Shown one piece after another: positions 23,165 to 34,843 of a DNA stretch of 64,000 bases. Position 1 is the stretch's first letter; the number at the start of each line of letters is the position of its first letter. The notes under the pieces were generated by a model that saw nothing but the letters and a program-made list of their open reading frames with translations, made no database searches and had not been told where the DNA came from. The stretch spans positions 12,818,487 through 12,882,486 of the forward strand of contig JABAKD010000027.1 in the NCBI GenBank assembly GCA_012845835.1, read 5' to 3'. The stretch comes from Undaria pinnatifida (Eukaryota; Sar; Phaeophyceae; Laminariales; Alariaceae). Made by a program: the position numbers and the translations under genes.

Positions 23165-24885
23165 CAGGGGTTTTCACGGGTGGGGTCAAATCTCGCGGGT
23201 CGGGTCGGGTCGGGTCGGGTCGGCTGACCCGACCCGACCCGTGATAATTTCGAGACGTCTTGACCCGACCCGATCCGACCCGCGAGAATTTCGAGACGTC
23301 TTAACCCGAACCGAACCGACCCGACCCGCGATATTTTGAAAACCTTCTGACCCGACCCGACCCGACCCGCGAGATTTTGAAAACTTCCTGACCCGACCCG
23401 ACCCGACCCGCGAGGTTTTGAAATGCTCCTGACCCGACCCAACCCGACCCGATCCGCCACAATTCGGGTGACCCGCGAGATGCCGGTTTCATGCGGGTCC
23501 GGCCGACTTGACCCGTGACATTTCTTAAAGGTCAAAGTCGAAAAGTCACGGGTCAAAGCATGTACACCTCGGTCGGTTGGTTGGTCCTTGGTCCCTCGTA
23601 CTTTTCCCAGTATGTCGTGTTCTCTGGGTTTTTTACCGGAATTGTTTGCAGCTGATGATTATGCCATGAGGTGTGCGCGCGAAAAATAGGGAAGAAACCG
23701 CAACCCACATGCATGGGCAAGCCCGTACCGCTAGACCACCGGGTCGACCCGACGAGCGACCCCGACGAGCGAGCTACAGTAGTTAGTAAGTGCAACCTCC
23801 GGCCCCGGCAAGCAGCCTAGCTGAGCCGCCTCCGGCAGCAAGCCCACAACTGGGGCGGTGGATCTGTCAGCAGGGGCTGCGATCCGCGAGGACGTTGTCT
23901 GTGGATCTGCTGCTGGTGCTTGCTGCTGCCAGGGTGCTGCTGCTGCTGCTGCTGCTTCGACGACGACTGCTCTGCTTGCTTTTTTACGTTTGGTCACATT
24001 TTGCACTGGTATGATAATTCTCGAGCTAGCTACTACTACTGCTGTATCTATCTTTTATCTGTGCAGTCTCCAGCCCCGGCAAGCAGCCTAGCTGAGCCGC
24101 CTCCGGCAGCAAACCCACAACTGGGGCGGTGGGTCTGTCAGCAGGGGCTGCGATCCGCGAGAATCTGGGGTCTGCTGCTGCTGCTGCTTCGACGACGACT
24201 GCCCTTCCTTGCCTTTTTACGTTTGGTCACATTTCGTACTGGTAGGACCGTAATATTACTACTCTGTTGTTACGGCTTCAGCAGGTACGGTATTCGCGTC
24301 ACACTGCTGTATGCCTTGGTACGAGTAGCTAGGGGTACTGCCTGGTGATTGTTCTGCACGCTGTGATGACATATGATCGGAGCATCGGCACGAGGGAGGT
24401 AGAAAGCGGAAATGTTTGTATTTTATTTGCGGACCCGAGGGCCCGACCCGCGGGGCGCCTGCACGGCATCAATGGCTTTCAGCTGTAAGTTTGAAAAAGG
24501 CGGATCCGCGGGCCAGATCCGCGGGTTTGACCCGCGGGTCAGCCAAAAACAACTCGCGGGTCATGATGGCTTAACCCGCGAAGTGACCCGTATCTCGCGG
24601 GTCATTACTCGACCCGACCCGCGAGATTTTGTAAACCTCTTGACCCGACCCCACCCGACCCGCGAGATTTTGAAACCTCTTGACCCGACCCGACCGGACC
24701 CGCGAGATTTTGAAGTCTCTTGACCCGACCCGACCCGACCCGCGAGATTTTGAAAACCTCTTGACCCGACCCGACCCGACCCGTGAGATTTTAAAACGTA
24801 ATGACCCGACCCGACCCGACCCGCGAGATTTTGAAACCCCCTTGACCCGACCCGCGGGTCCGGTCATGACCCGTGAAAAGCCCTG
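23165..24885. mobile_element. hAT-like element with GACCCGACCCG arrays, copy 1
   Basis: The inverted ends are CAGGGGTTTTCACGGGT (left) and ACCCGTGAAAAGCCCTG (right). Flanks are GAAAATTC and GAAAAATTC, an 8-bp target duplication with one indel. Both subterminal regions are tandem arrays of about 30-45 bp built on GACCCGACCCGCGAGATTTT (23190-23500 and 24560-24870). The core carries a duplicated CTG-rich module (23790-24050 and 24065-24260) and a reverse tRNA-like piece (near 23725-23760). There is no transposase. The same family hosts Copia-1 further right. Confidence 0.85.
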
Positions 24886-25199
24886 GAAAAATTCTATTTG
24901 AGTGAACGATTAAGAGTGAACTTCCATCAATAACGACCAGATCTACGATTGGCCTACCAACACGAGGCACAACGGCACAACAATCAGAGGGCGCGAGGCC
25001 ACAACCCACACGGCAGCACACAGCAGACACTGATCGCTGATCGCTGTGCTTGGCAGCGGTAGACACAACCCAACATTGATGCGGAGGCACCAAAGAGTAG
25101 CTGGGAAGGCATGGTACCATACGCGCAACCTCAGGGGTAGGTGCTAGTGAACCAGCGCTCCAGCGCTCTCTACGATGTGACCTCGTTCTCTGCTGCTGC

Positions 25200-25561
25200 G
25201 TGATGTTGTATTCGGTGCTGATTTTGTCAACCACCGTAGCTATCCCACAACGCCGTCGCCGAAGCCTCCACCGCCACCGCCACCCACGCCGCACGGCCGC
25301 CGCCGCCGCTACTGCTGCTGCTGCTGCTGCTGCTGTGCGGCGGCTGTTGTGCTGCGGCTGCGGTTGGTGTCTCCTGCGTTTGATTCAAAAATAAAAATAA
25401 AAAACTGGATCTGCTGTTGTGATGATGATCGTGATGATCGAGCCAGGCCGAGCTGCTGTGCCGCAACTCATCTGGCGGGGCAATCGCCACCGCCACCGCC
25501 ACCGCAACCTCCGCCCCCGCCGCTGCTGTTGCTGCAGCTGCGGCTGCGGTGCTGCTACTGC

Positions 25562-25592
<31 letters not shown>

Positions 25593-25620
25593 TGCTGCTG
25601 TGCTGCTGTTTGTCTGATGG
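25200..25620. repeat. CTG/CAG and CCG low-complexity block
   Basis: Runs of (CTG)n at about 25311-25335 and (CTG)n at about 25560-25605 are joined by CCGCCACC-rich sequence. Open frames on both strands are homopolymeric artefacts. There is no domain. Confidence 0.7.
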
Positions 25621-25828
25621 TGTTGTGCTGGGCCTGCCCCTGTCGGTGAGTCTAGGTGCTACCGCACCATGTCTAAATTCAAAATTTGATGTTGCCTCCC
25701 CGCTCCCCGCCTATGATATGGAGGCCATGTACGCCTTTTCTGCGATTCGTTCACCGCAAACACGACCAAAAGCATGCCGGAGTGCATCTGGCCTTTCTAG
25801 CATAAAGGAGGAAATTTTAGTGAAATAC

Positions 25829-26440
25829 AAGGGCTCCGCTCCGCGGGCGGCTGACGCCGCCCGCTACGCTCGCGCGAGGCAAGGAAGAATGCAACTAAAA
25901 ACGTATGTAAAGGGGGCAGAAAGAAGAGACCCATGATTTGGTGCGAACAGCGATTTGATAATGCCAAGAGCTGCTTGTGCAGAGCAAATTGCCCTGTTGT
26001 GCTCAGCTGTGCTGTGTGCTTTTGTTACCGGTGTGTGATCGGCAGTATGGGGGTAATTTGCGTGGGGGGAAAAACAGGGGGCCGTAAAAGATCAAACATA
26101 TGTAGGAAAAGAAAAAAGAGGAAAAGTAGTACTCCGTACACAACACGCATTATACCCGGTACTGCTCTATTTTCGAAAGAAAGCACACAGCGCAGCGACA
26201 CAGCACCGCAGCGAAGGGCACGGCACCGCACCGCACGGCACCGCACGGCGCTACGCTGCGCCGCTGGGCTATATATAGCCGGACTGATCTGAGCTGGGCG
26301 TGCATGTGCCCCAACAGCGTTTAGTATCTGATGGTATGTACAAACCTGGTGTAGTAGTACCGGTATGTACTATTGGCGTTTCGTATTTCGAACGAAGCTG
26401 GAAAGCACAGAAAAGCTGGAAAGGTTCCGCAAGTAATATG
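25829..26440 (+). repeat. Family D repeat, copy 3
   Basis: The head GGGCTCCGCTCCGCGGGCGG is followed by a 4-bp-expanded CGCGCGAGGCAAGG, CCATGATTTGGTGCGAACAG and CACGGCACCGCACGGC tract. It continues to GGTTCCGCAAGTAATATGG, as in copy 2. It is immediately followed by family J. Confidence 0.75.
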
Positions 26441-26544
26441 GAAGTTGGAGCTCTGAGAGGCCAGGGATGGGCAATCCCTGAGAAAGACAAAATTAAGTAA
26501 GTCTATTTTAACGCAAAAACTCGAGTAAAAAAAGCGGGAAAACT

Positions 26545-26860
26545 CGGACGGAAACGCATACAAGCGGAGAAAACGGGAGTTTCCGCCGCCGACTTCAGTT
26601 TTGGTCCCTGGACAAACTGCTACTGCGCTAGGAAGCCAATAAGCCAGCAAGTCGGTGGACAGAACCCCTGAAATCCTACTCGTAAATCCCCGGCGGAGCG
26701 GAGGCCAGAAAGAAAAACAAAGCAAAGAGGAGACGCGAAGAATCTCCGCCCCGCCTTCCCTCCGCCGCGCCGCATCTGAAACTGATTCTTCTCAGGCACA
26801 TGCCGTACGTATGAACACTCCCTGGGACGGAGTGCCGAACCAATTTTTTTTTTTTTTCCA
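26545..26860 (+). repeat. Family J interspersed repeat, copy 1
   Basis: About 320 bp matching 48556-48875 in the same orientation: CTCGGACGGAAACGCAT, CAAGTCGGTGGACAGA, CGTAAATCCCCGGCGGAGC, GAGACGCGAAGAATCT and CCTGGGACGGAGTGCCGA. There is no intact ORF in common. Confidence 0.75.
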
Positions 26861-27399
26861 AAGCAACGTATGCGCTTAGAATGGTGGCCTCGGAAAGACC
26901 TCGCACTGGTATTACACAGCATATTTCGATATATGGGCGCATCGCTCGGCGTTTGCACTGCTGTCCCCGGTTGTCGAGAAGGTCAGCTTGGACATTCGTC
27001 CGAGCCCATGCGTTACCTTCTTGGGCGGCACACGAGCGGTAGGCACCGGCATCCGGCATCTACCTGACCAAAGCTGGCAGCTCGTACAACAGCAGTTAGC
27101 AGCACAGAAGATTGTATTGCACTTTGCAACAAAGGAGGGGAGGATCAACACCTGAGGATTCCCGCAAGTACACCGCACAAGCATACGCTGGCCGGTGGGG
27201 TGGGGGGAAGGAAGTGTGCGATGGGGCGCGACTTCGCCAAACTCTGGACCCAGCAGGGCACTCAACACTGAGCCGGTTGCATCGCGAGTAAAGCGCTCGA
27301 TCCCTTGCTAAAACCCCATCACTTCAACAATGTGTTGGCAGATACGGCTCGGAAATGCGGCTACTGGCAAGGTCAGTGCGCGCTACTCACTTGGGTGCG

Positions 27400-28075
27400 A
27401 AGACAAGCACAAGCCATGGAAGCGCTATAATCGAACTGCAGAAGTTGAAAATGCTTTCATCCGACAGGTGGTCCAGCCCGGGAACAGGAAGAGTCATGGC
27501 GTCCGGTCTTCTTGTGTTGTAGAGGTAGAGCAGCACAGAGTTGTGGCAACATGCGCCAAAAGGGAATGAAAAAGTTGCGATTTGATTTTCGATTTTTGTT
27601 TCTGCGGGGAGTTCGAACGTATATTTTGGCGTTTTTTATTAGGGGCGGCGCGAGATCTTTGTGGGGGACTCTGCCTTGTTTCTGTGTAGTGTTCACCACC
27701 GTCGTTTGTAAGTACCGGGAGGGAGAAAGCCTCACCATGCTTCGTAGATTGCCAATCAAGAGCCTGTCCAGAGTGGGTGCTTTTTTCACGGTCCGCATCT
27801 ACTCCGTTGCGCGAATGCACCCCTTGTTTGAGTACAAATGAGTTTATTTTTAACGTTTTGCCATACGAGCGTTTCGCGGTCGTTATTTGTTGCCCGAGGC
27901 AAAAGAGCAAGCAACGCAAGCATGCAGTGCGCCTGGGTACATGTTTGCAACCACATTAACCTATATGCCTCTACCCCAGGATGATTCTCGGCACGCACAC
28001 TGAGTGTATTGGATGTCGATGCGTGGAAAGCGCGGTTTGACGTGAAGAACACACTCACACAAACGCACACATGGA
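27400..28075 (+). repeat. Family F interspersed repeat, copy 1
   Basis: About 675 bp shared with 57025-57695: GACAGGTGGTCCAGCCCGGG, TCACCATGCTTCGTAGATTG, GCGAATGCACCCCTTG, CGCTTTCC/GGAAAGCGCGGTTTGA. Reading frames are disrupted differently by indels in the two copies, so it is not a conserved protein. Confidence 0.75.
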
Positions 28076-28309
28076 GCTCTGACTATAGTTTAGTAGAGCA
28101 CGTCGCACTTTTGAATCTCTTGCGACGACCGGCGGCCGTCCTGTCACTTACACGCGTACCGTATGATATTACTGCTGCAGTAGCATACCCGTCGATATAT
28201 TGCAGGATCCCAATTGGTATTCCTCGTTTATACCTGGTACAACAGCATTTCAGACAGGGGGTACAACTGCATCGAAAATTTCGTAATTTCCAACGTATCG
28301 AGATGTTGT

Positions 28310-29112
28310 TCGTACGAGTACATATTTCCCCCCCCCGCTCCCTCTTGTTCAAACGCCCCACCTAAAAACGAAATCTGCCAGAGTAATAAACACTACTATA
28401 CCACGCAGTTGATATCATCTCATTATATTTCTAGCCATCCATGCTGTAGCTCCAATTGTCCCCTCCCCCCCCTCCCCACCGCCCCCTCCTTCCCCACCGC
28501 CCGCACCATCGCCTAGACCTAGCACCACGCGTATAGCAAACCCCTACATCTATGCGACATATAGCTGTTGGACCCCCCCCCCCCCCCTCACCGCTTCAAA
28601 CACTGCGCCTTCTCACTGGCTGTACGACTTACAGGATATACATCATAAACTGGTGCATTCCTTCCACACCCGTCAGATTTGTTCCCTTAAATGATGTATA
28701 GTTTCCGCGCACAGATAGATGGAGTTGCCCCGCCCGTTTTCCCCCTTCCCCCCCCCGCTCCCTCTTGTTCAAACCCAGGCCCCCACGCTCTTAAAAACTC
28801 CGCCCTCCCCTCACCGGCTATATGACTTACAGGATACACTTGATGAACTGATGATGCATTTCCTTCCACAACTGTCAGATTGTGTCCCCCGCAAAAACGG
28901 GTTTTATAGTTTCCGCGCACAGACTGACTAACATCACCCTGTTGACCCTGGTAGCTACACGGTAGTTCCAAGGGGAGTCGCCGACCTATATCCTTAATGA
29001 GGACACACACCCAGTAATACGCGCGATCGGAGTATCACACACAGCTTGCAAAAATGAGTTTCGACAAAATATTCCATCTCACAGCTGGAGTGTATTTGTA
29101 TTTTCATAATAT
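28310..29112 (+). repeat. Family C repeat, full-length copy (plus orientation)
   Basis: C-run-separated units contain GTTTCCGCGCACAGA, TTATATTTCTAGCCATCCAT and ACTTACAGGATACACTTGAT. They are followed by the conserved end GGGGAGTCGCCGACCTATAT, GATCGGAGTATCACACACAG and ATG at 29054, reading MSFDKIFHLTAGVYLYFHNI. No protein can be read through the C-rich body. Confidence 0.8.
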
Positions 29113-29114
29113 TA

Positions 29115-29190
29115 GCCGGTCGCCCCGGTGGCGCATCAGGTTATCCTCGAGCCTGGTCTAGGTCGGTTTCGTGAGTTCGAGTCCCCCCGA
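29115..29190 (+). repeat. tRNA-like sequence (SINE head or pseudo-tRNA)
   Basis: The A-box-like GGTGGCGCATCAGGTTA and B-box GTGAGTTCGAGTCCC are spaced as in a tRNA. The acceptor stem does not pair. It adjoins the family C end. Confidence 0.55.
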
Positions 29191-29218
29191 GTGCATACGG
29201 TATTTCACGGAAGAAAGC

Positions 29219-29267
29219 ACACCCCGGTGATAAAAACTTTGCGTCTAAAAATGTTATCACCGGGTGT
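29219..29267. other. Stem-loop with 14-bp arms
   Basis: ACACCCCGGTGATAA and TTATCACCGGGTGT are complementary with one bulge around a loop of about 20 bases. A partial third copy, CCCCGGTGATAGC, occurs at about 29300. It may be the end of a small inverted-repeat element. Confidence 0.5.
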
Positions 29268-30139
29268 ACTGTTGTAGGGGTGTGTGGTATCTAGCGTATC
29301 CCCGGTGATAGCAACTATGCTCGGTAGCCCCGCAGCTAGGGGGTGTGGTGTTTGGGGGGGGGTTGCTAACGTTATTTGCGATTGCTAAGGAGTGTGAGCA
29401 AACCTCGGCCAGATTACTGGGGGTGTGCGAACGAGCGGGTTTGCTAACGGTATCAGTGAATGCTAGGGAGAGTGAACAGACCGTTACCACTTCGGGCTCC
29501 GCATGGGTAGGGCAGGGCAGCACTTCGACTTGTTCGACTAAATATACCGATAGAGTAAAAACGGTTACCACACAACACCTAGTCTACGCGTGTAGAATGT
29601 AAAGTAATGCCAAGATATCCATATAGACCACAAGTGGACTACGTACTTCTGCCGTTTCATGCGTGAATCCGATTCCGAGCTTCATATTTCGATCCGACAA
29701 ATCCGAGCCCACGCAGACTGACCCTCTAGTCTGGCCACGAAGAGACGCGTTTTGAGTGCGTTTCTTAATGTTTTCACTCAACCAAGCATCCAGGGCCAGC
29801 AAGGGGGTGGCCATGTATGCTGCATGTTCTCTACGTAGCCACTGAGAGGCGCGCACTGAGCCAGCTTCTGCTACACCATGCATGATAGTATCTAGATTAA
29901 AGGCTCGACCCACTGTCTGTGTGTATAGTCTGATCGTGGAGGGGCTTGCTGACGGTATTCTAGGTGTCGCTGCCTTCGTCATCCATTTCCTCGAATGCTA
30001 TGATAATGCTGCTACTTGTTGCTACTGGTAGATAGAGTATTTGTAGTACGCGATAGCACTGCACTAAGAATTTGGCAGTTAAGAATTTCATGCTCGAGTT
30101 TTAGACGAAAAAACAAACATGTATTACCTGGCATGGCCT

Positions 30140-30790
30140 TTTGGTCTGGCCATTGGTCGCTCATTGGCCGGGGATCGTACATAAAGTAACCGTCATCTGG
30201 GGACGATAGGGTCCCATCCCACGATCATAATCCATCCACACATGCATATACAACACCGAAAACCCGGGAACGAACACGGATATCACCGGGATTGATACCT
30301 CTCCGCACAGTGTGGAAATAATCCTAAACCCTACCGACCGGCCGATCTCTGATTGGCTGGGGGTCGTATACTATAGAACCAGCTCCACCCAGGGACTATA
30401 GGGTCCCACCCCCGGTTGGGACTTCATTATATATATAGAACTCAGACAAACCGCAGGGTAATAAAACCGAGTTCTGTCGGGTCGTCACCGCCCCTCACGG
30501 TGTGGAAACCCCAACTCCGTTGGCTAAAATTGCTGATTGGTTCGAGCTCCACGGCACCGCCCCACGCTAGGAGGATGATATAGGCTCACCAACCAATGGG
30601 GGACAGTTCCGTCGCACACGGGGGGGATAGGGCCCCATCCCCGGTTCAGAAATCCTCCGAATCTCTACAGCTCCAACAATGCGGGAACTATAACGATTAT
30701 CTTCCGGGTCGATACCTCCCGGCACCGCGTGCCAACCCCGACCCTATTGGCTTATTCGTGATTGGCTGGTAGGCTTTGACCCAATAAGCT
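30140..30790. repeat. About 200-bp degenerate tandem units with repeated CCAAT boxes
   Basis: Three units contain ATTGGCTGGGGGTCGTA-like starts, a GGGACTATAGGGTCCC inverted repeat followed by ACCCCCGGTT, and a CACGGTGTGGAAACCCC-like end. At least eight ATTGG or CCAAT motifs lie within 650 bases, along with TATATATAGA at about 30430. No ORF was found downstream that would make this a promoter. Confidence 0.6.
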
Positions 30791-31629
30791 CACAATTATT
30801 TCGACGGGTTTTCTCGCATACTTCCACAGACGGCACACATTTGCAATGTGAACGCAATTCGACCAGCTATTTGCATGATAGGTCGCACATAAAAGTGATT
30901 TTTAAGCCTATATCAGGTTGGCGTGCCGAGCAAGCACGCTCAATGAGGATGACAGAAACACTTGAACAGCAACAACAGCACCAAACACAATATAAATGGA
31001 CGGATTAGAGCGATTTGCATCCAGGATTCAGGCCCCCCCGGTTAAAAGCATATTTTCAAGCAAAAATGAGGTGTTCAAAGCAAGACGACATAATCTATTA
31101 TAAATGGAACAAAAAAACTGTCACAACTCGAGCATAATAACCGTGGAAAAAAGCCTGAAATGAGGCCAAAGCAGTACGTATTTGACTCGCGTAATGGTCG
31201 AATAATCATGGAACACTATAGTCACCTCTTTTTTCGCTTGTGCAACACCGAAAAGCGAATGCTGAAAATCCCGATTCCATTCGCTTATTGGGTAAAAACC
31301 TAAGCTCACTAACATTTTCGTGGTTTTTTTTGCATACTACTTGAGTAGGCAAAATTCACCATGCGACAGCAATTCGTACAAAACGCTCGACGTCAGGATG
31401 AATCTATACAGTTAGTACCCAGAGCGTCAAAGATAAAACCATTCGGGACATGAGAGCGGTCAAATCGCCATGTCCCGGTATACTTACAGCCATATATTGC
31501 CCACACAACAGATAAGAGCAATGAGCGCCTGTTTCGGCTTGTCGCAGGGTGATCTTGAACCGGAATACCTCCACTGCTGTTGCACTCCTGTAATTAATTG
31601 CTTGTTGGTGTGGCTTGTTTAAAAGGCTG

Positions 31630-32000
31630 TTCTCGATTTTGTACGTCGTATCAGTTTTTTTTTTCCATCCAATTTATTATCCTTGCACTACTCTCGCCCT
31701 CCCTCCCATTATAACTCAGAACAGGGGTCACATAGCGGGCCCTCCTCCCCCCTCCCCACTACGGCACATGCCTCAAGTTTTATCGCGAGAAGGATTCAGC
31801 ATTTTCTTCCCTCGTCGATTCGCATCGAATTGAACCTACACACGCTGCCAGGCGTTCTCAGCAGTTAGTTGGTCCTATTTTTGCATTTCTGCAAATGAAG
31901 CAAAAAATCTCAGGCCGGTGGTAGTTGAGCTCAAGGACCAACGCTAGTAGTATTCGAAGGTAACCACTAGATAGACCACAGACAGGGGCGACCGGCTCTA
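31630..32000 (-). repeat. tRNA-derived SINE, family B, copy 1 (minus)
   Basis: It matches 45000-45385 over the whole length (GGGTCACATAGCGGGCCCTC, TCGCGAGAAG, GCCAGGCGTTCTCAGCAGTT). The tRNA-like head is at the right end. Read on minus, it carries a degenerate B box (CTTGAGCTCAACTACC). It is older than copy 2. Confidence 0.7.
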
Positions 32001-32738
32001 TATAACTCACTAGAGATGATCAATAAGCAATCAGCAGCAAGGAGCACGCCAAGTAGGAAGCACCACAAAATTATTTGTCAGTTACGTACCATCACGACCG
32101 CTTTTTTTCCAGTTGACCGCGGGAAACGACCAAAACAGCAACGGAGACAGAGACACCACAGCAACACCAAAGCACCAGGGCTTTTCACGGGACCCGACCC
32201 GACCCGTGAGACTTTCGAGACGTCTTGACCCGACCCGACCCGACCCGACCCGCGAGATGTTGAAAACCTCTCGACCCGACCCGACCCGATCCGCGAGATT
32301 TTGAAACCCTCCTGACCCGACCCGACCCGACCCGCGAGATTTTGGAATCCTCCCGACCGGACCCGACCCGGCCCGTGACATTTCTCACGGGTCAAAGTCG
32401 AAAATTCACGGGTTAAAGCATATATACCTCGGTCGGTTCGTTGGTCCTTGGTCCCTCGTACTTTTTCCAGGATCTCGTGTTCTCTGGTTCTTTCTACCGG
32501 TATTGTTTGCAGCAGCATTATTTTGTGGTGTGCGCGCGCGAAAATAAGAAAGAAACCGCAACCCAAACGCACCGGAAATTAACCACGCCCGTAGCGCTAA
32601 ACCACCGGGTCGACCCGACGAGCGACCCGACGACCAAGCTAGTTATCTATGCAGTCTCCGGCCCCGGCATGCAGCCTAGCTGAGCCACCTCCAGCAGCAG
32701 GCCCATGACTGGGGCGGTGGATCTGTCGGCAGGGGCTA

Positions 32739-33025
32739 TGTTGATTGTATGCTTGGATATGATGCGGATATGATGACGGTTGAGTATTGTAGGGGTTTCC
32801 AGTGATAAGTTGACTACATGATAGCGGGATATCGGGATGGTGGAAATACTCCGCCTATTTATCCGTCTTTCTTCCTGGCGAGCGCTCTTTATGCTGCGCC
32901 TTGGCTAGGAGCAACGTAATATATATTTGTTCGTCTTATACTTGTTTTCATACCGGTGACTCCACTAGCCCACTATTGTCAGCTCAACGGGTAAGCCCTC
33001 TACGCTTCGTAGGGATCAACAAACA
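32739..33025 (+). repeat. Copia-1 5' LTR
   Basis: 287 bp, TGTTGATTGTATGC...GATCAACAAACA, with a TATA-like TAATATATATT at 32918-32927. It is preceded by GGCTA, matching GGCTG after the 3' LTR (5-bp target duplication, one mismatch). By eye it differs from the 3' LTR at 7 of 287 positions (about 97.6% identity), six of them transitions. Directly after it comes the 12-bp palindrome CGATAATTATCG, where a primer binding site is expected. Confidence 0.93.
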
Positions 33026-33141
33026 CGATAATTATCGAGTTACGTACGCGGTACTATCCCTGTTCGAAGCAAAGGGTGTTGAGTGACGTGGGCTCTTCTG
33101 CGGAAGAGAGATAGCTGGAGAAATCAGCCGTCTTTTGAACC

Positions 33142-34020
33142 ATGCCTGAGGGCGAGGTGAACATGGGCGATGTGGACGTGAAGGCACTGTTGGCAGCGAG
33201 AGCGAGGAGCTCTCAGCTGGCCAAGATGCGGGAGCTGGAAGAGCTGCTCGCAATACGGGACCAACTTGAGGAAGAACTCGAGGGGGGTTTCCGTTATGGT
33301 TTCCGAACAATCGACCAGATTTCGGCTGGATGGCGCGAGTTCTACAGAATCGAAGGTCGCATTGAGGAAAGCGAACTCATCATTCGCGAGTACTCGCAAC
33401 TTCTCCTCGAGCTCTCAAGCTTCTCTTTACGACTGGAGCGAATGCGAGGCATTTCTCAGCCGTCTCAGGTACCAGAGAGGGGAGCGGGCGTGGCCAGATG
33501 TGAGTCACAGCTCGTAATTCCAGCACTTGAGACTGGGGATGAGAGCACTGCTCAGCAGCAGCCGCAGCAGCAGCAGCAGCAGCAGCAGTTCAAGACGGAG
33601 AAAAGTTTCATAGTGGAATTAGAGACAAGAAGGAAAGAGCAGGAGGAGCTCTTGCAGCTGCCATTGAAGCAGCAGCAGCAGGAGCTGCAGCCTCCGGTGG
33701 CACCATCCCCCGTTTGGACGTCACAGCTCGTATACCCAATGCTTGAGACTGGGAACGAGCGCACTGCACAGCAGCAGCCGCAGGGGCAGCAGCAGCAGCA
33801 GTTTGAGACGGGGGAGAAGGGATTGCTCGCAGATTTGGTTGTGAAACCAAATTACGAGCAGTATCTGCCGTGCTCCGTGGGAGCGGCGGCTGCTGAGCCC
33901 GTTGATGTGTGGGCCCGGGTTGGGGTCGGCACAAGGTGGCTGGTTGCGGTGGAGGACGCTGGGTGTGGGAGGCACGGACAGCCAGGTGGAGAATCCTTCC
34001 CACCGTTTGCACCAGACTAA
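33142..34020 (+). CDS. Extra ORF upstream of gag in Copia-1 (coiled coil, polyQ)
   Basis: 292 residues starting at an ATG 117 bases after the LTR. Residues about 15-105 are charged heptad-like helices (LAKMRELEELLAIRDQLEEE, IEGRIEESELIIREYSQLLL). Residues 120-235 hold a tandem duplication: SQLVIPALETGDESTAQQQP and SQLVYPMLETGNERTAQQQP, each followed by polyglutamine. I recognise no family. It lies where the N-terminal half of gag should be, but it does not resemble the gag N-terminus of Copia-2 (VPKFSGKSEDFPLWKEHF). It could be a captured host segment or a rearranged gag. It ends at TAA, 134 bases before the gag frame. Confidence 0.65.
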   Translation: MPEGEVNMGDVDVKALLAARARSSQLAKMRELEELLAIRDQLEEELEGGFRYGFRTIDQISAGWREFYRIEGRIEESELIIREYSQLLLELSSFSLRLERMRGISQPSQVPERGAGVARCESQLVIPALETGDESTAQQQPQQQQQQQQFKTEKSFIVELETRRKEQEELLQLPLKQQQQELQPPVAPSPVWTSQLVYPMLETGNERTAQQQPQGQQQQQFETGEKGLLADLVVKPNYEQYLPCSVGAAAAEPVDVWARVGVGTRWLVAVEDAGCGRHGQPGGESFPPFAPD

Positions 34021-34154
34021 GGCAACAACCACAGGTCATGTCATGAAAAATTGTTTTTTGTCTGGGCTTTGTCTTGTTTCTAGAGTAATACAGCAGGTAG
34101 TGGACGTTTCCTGTTTGAAAATGAAAATACATACCTGGTGCGGAGTAATATGAA

Positions 34155-34789
34155 ATGCTGCTAACTATACAACAGCAGTATGTGACTGACGTAGCGATGA
34201 CATGTTACTCTTTGCGGCTGAGGCGATCATTTTCTTTCGCATTATTTGTTGTCAAGTCTTTGTTTTTCGCGTTAAATCATAGGAAAGGACAAAGTAGCTT
34301 GAGCAGAGGGACGGGCAGGATAAATGCTTGTGCCTGCCCCCCAGCCCCTCTTGCCCCAACCACCGGCGAATGTGATTGCGTGTGGTATGGTAGCTCCATC
34401 TCAATGGCAGAGGGTGAAGACCCTGTAGAATATTTGAGCCGCATAGACAAGACATTGCAAAAGCTTGCAATGCTAGGGGGGACAAAGGATGATGACGACG
34501 TTAATGTACATATTGTCCAGAACCTCTCAGCGTCTTGTGAAGTGGAAAAGAAAATCCTGTTGTCTAGCCCTGGCCTGACTCGTTCAAACATTGAAGAGGT
34601 AGTAAGAAACGCGTACATGTCGCTCAAGCAGAATGTTGGAAGGGGTAAGGGTCAGTCGAAGGGAGATGACCCACATGCTCTCTACGCCGGCGGTGCACAA
34701 CCAGCCGGTGCAGGGGGCAATGGGATGGGGAGGAACCCGAAAGGAAAACAGAAGAACAGACAGAAACAGCAGCAGTCGCAACAGCAGCA

Positions 34790-34843
<54 letters not shown>

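Noticed and set aside
23092-24867. GSGRVGS and RPDPTR repeat proteins on both strands
   Set aside because: The frames are by-products of GACCCGACCCG arrays at the ends of a hAT-like element; the period changes frame between units.
25200-25936. Possible Ser/Arg/Cys-rich proteins
   Set aside because: They arise from CTG and CCG repeats; no domain and no consistent frame with neighbours.
27494-27919. Minus-strand ORF conserved in family F copies (27494 and 57104)
   Set aside because: The two copies differ by frame-changing indels, so only DNA homology is supported.
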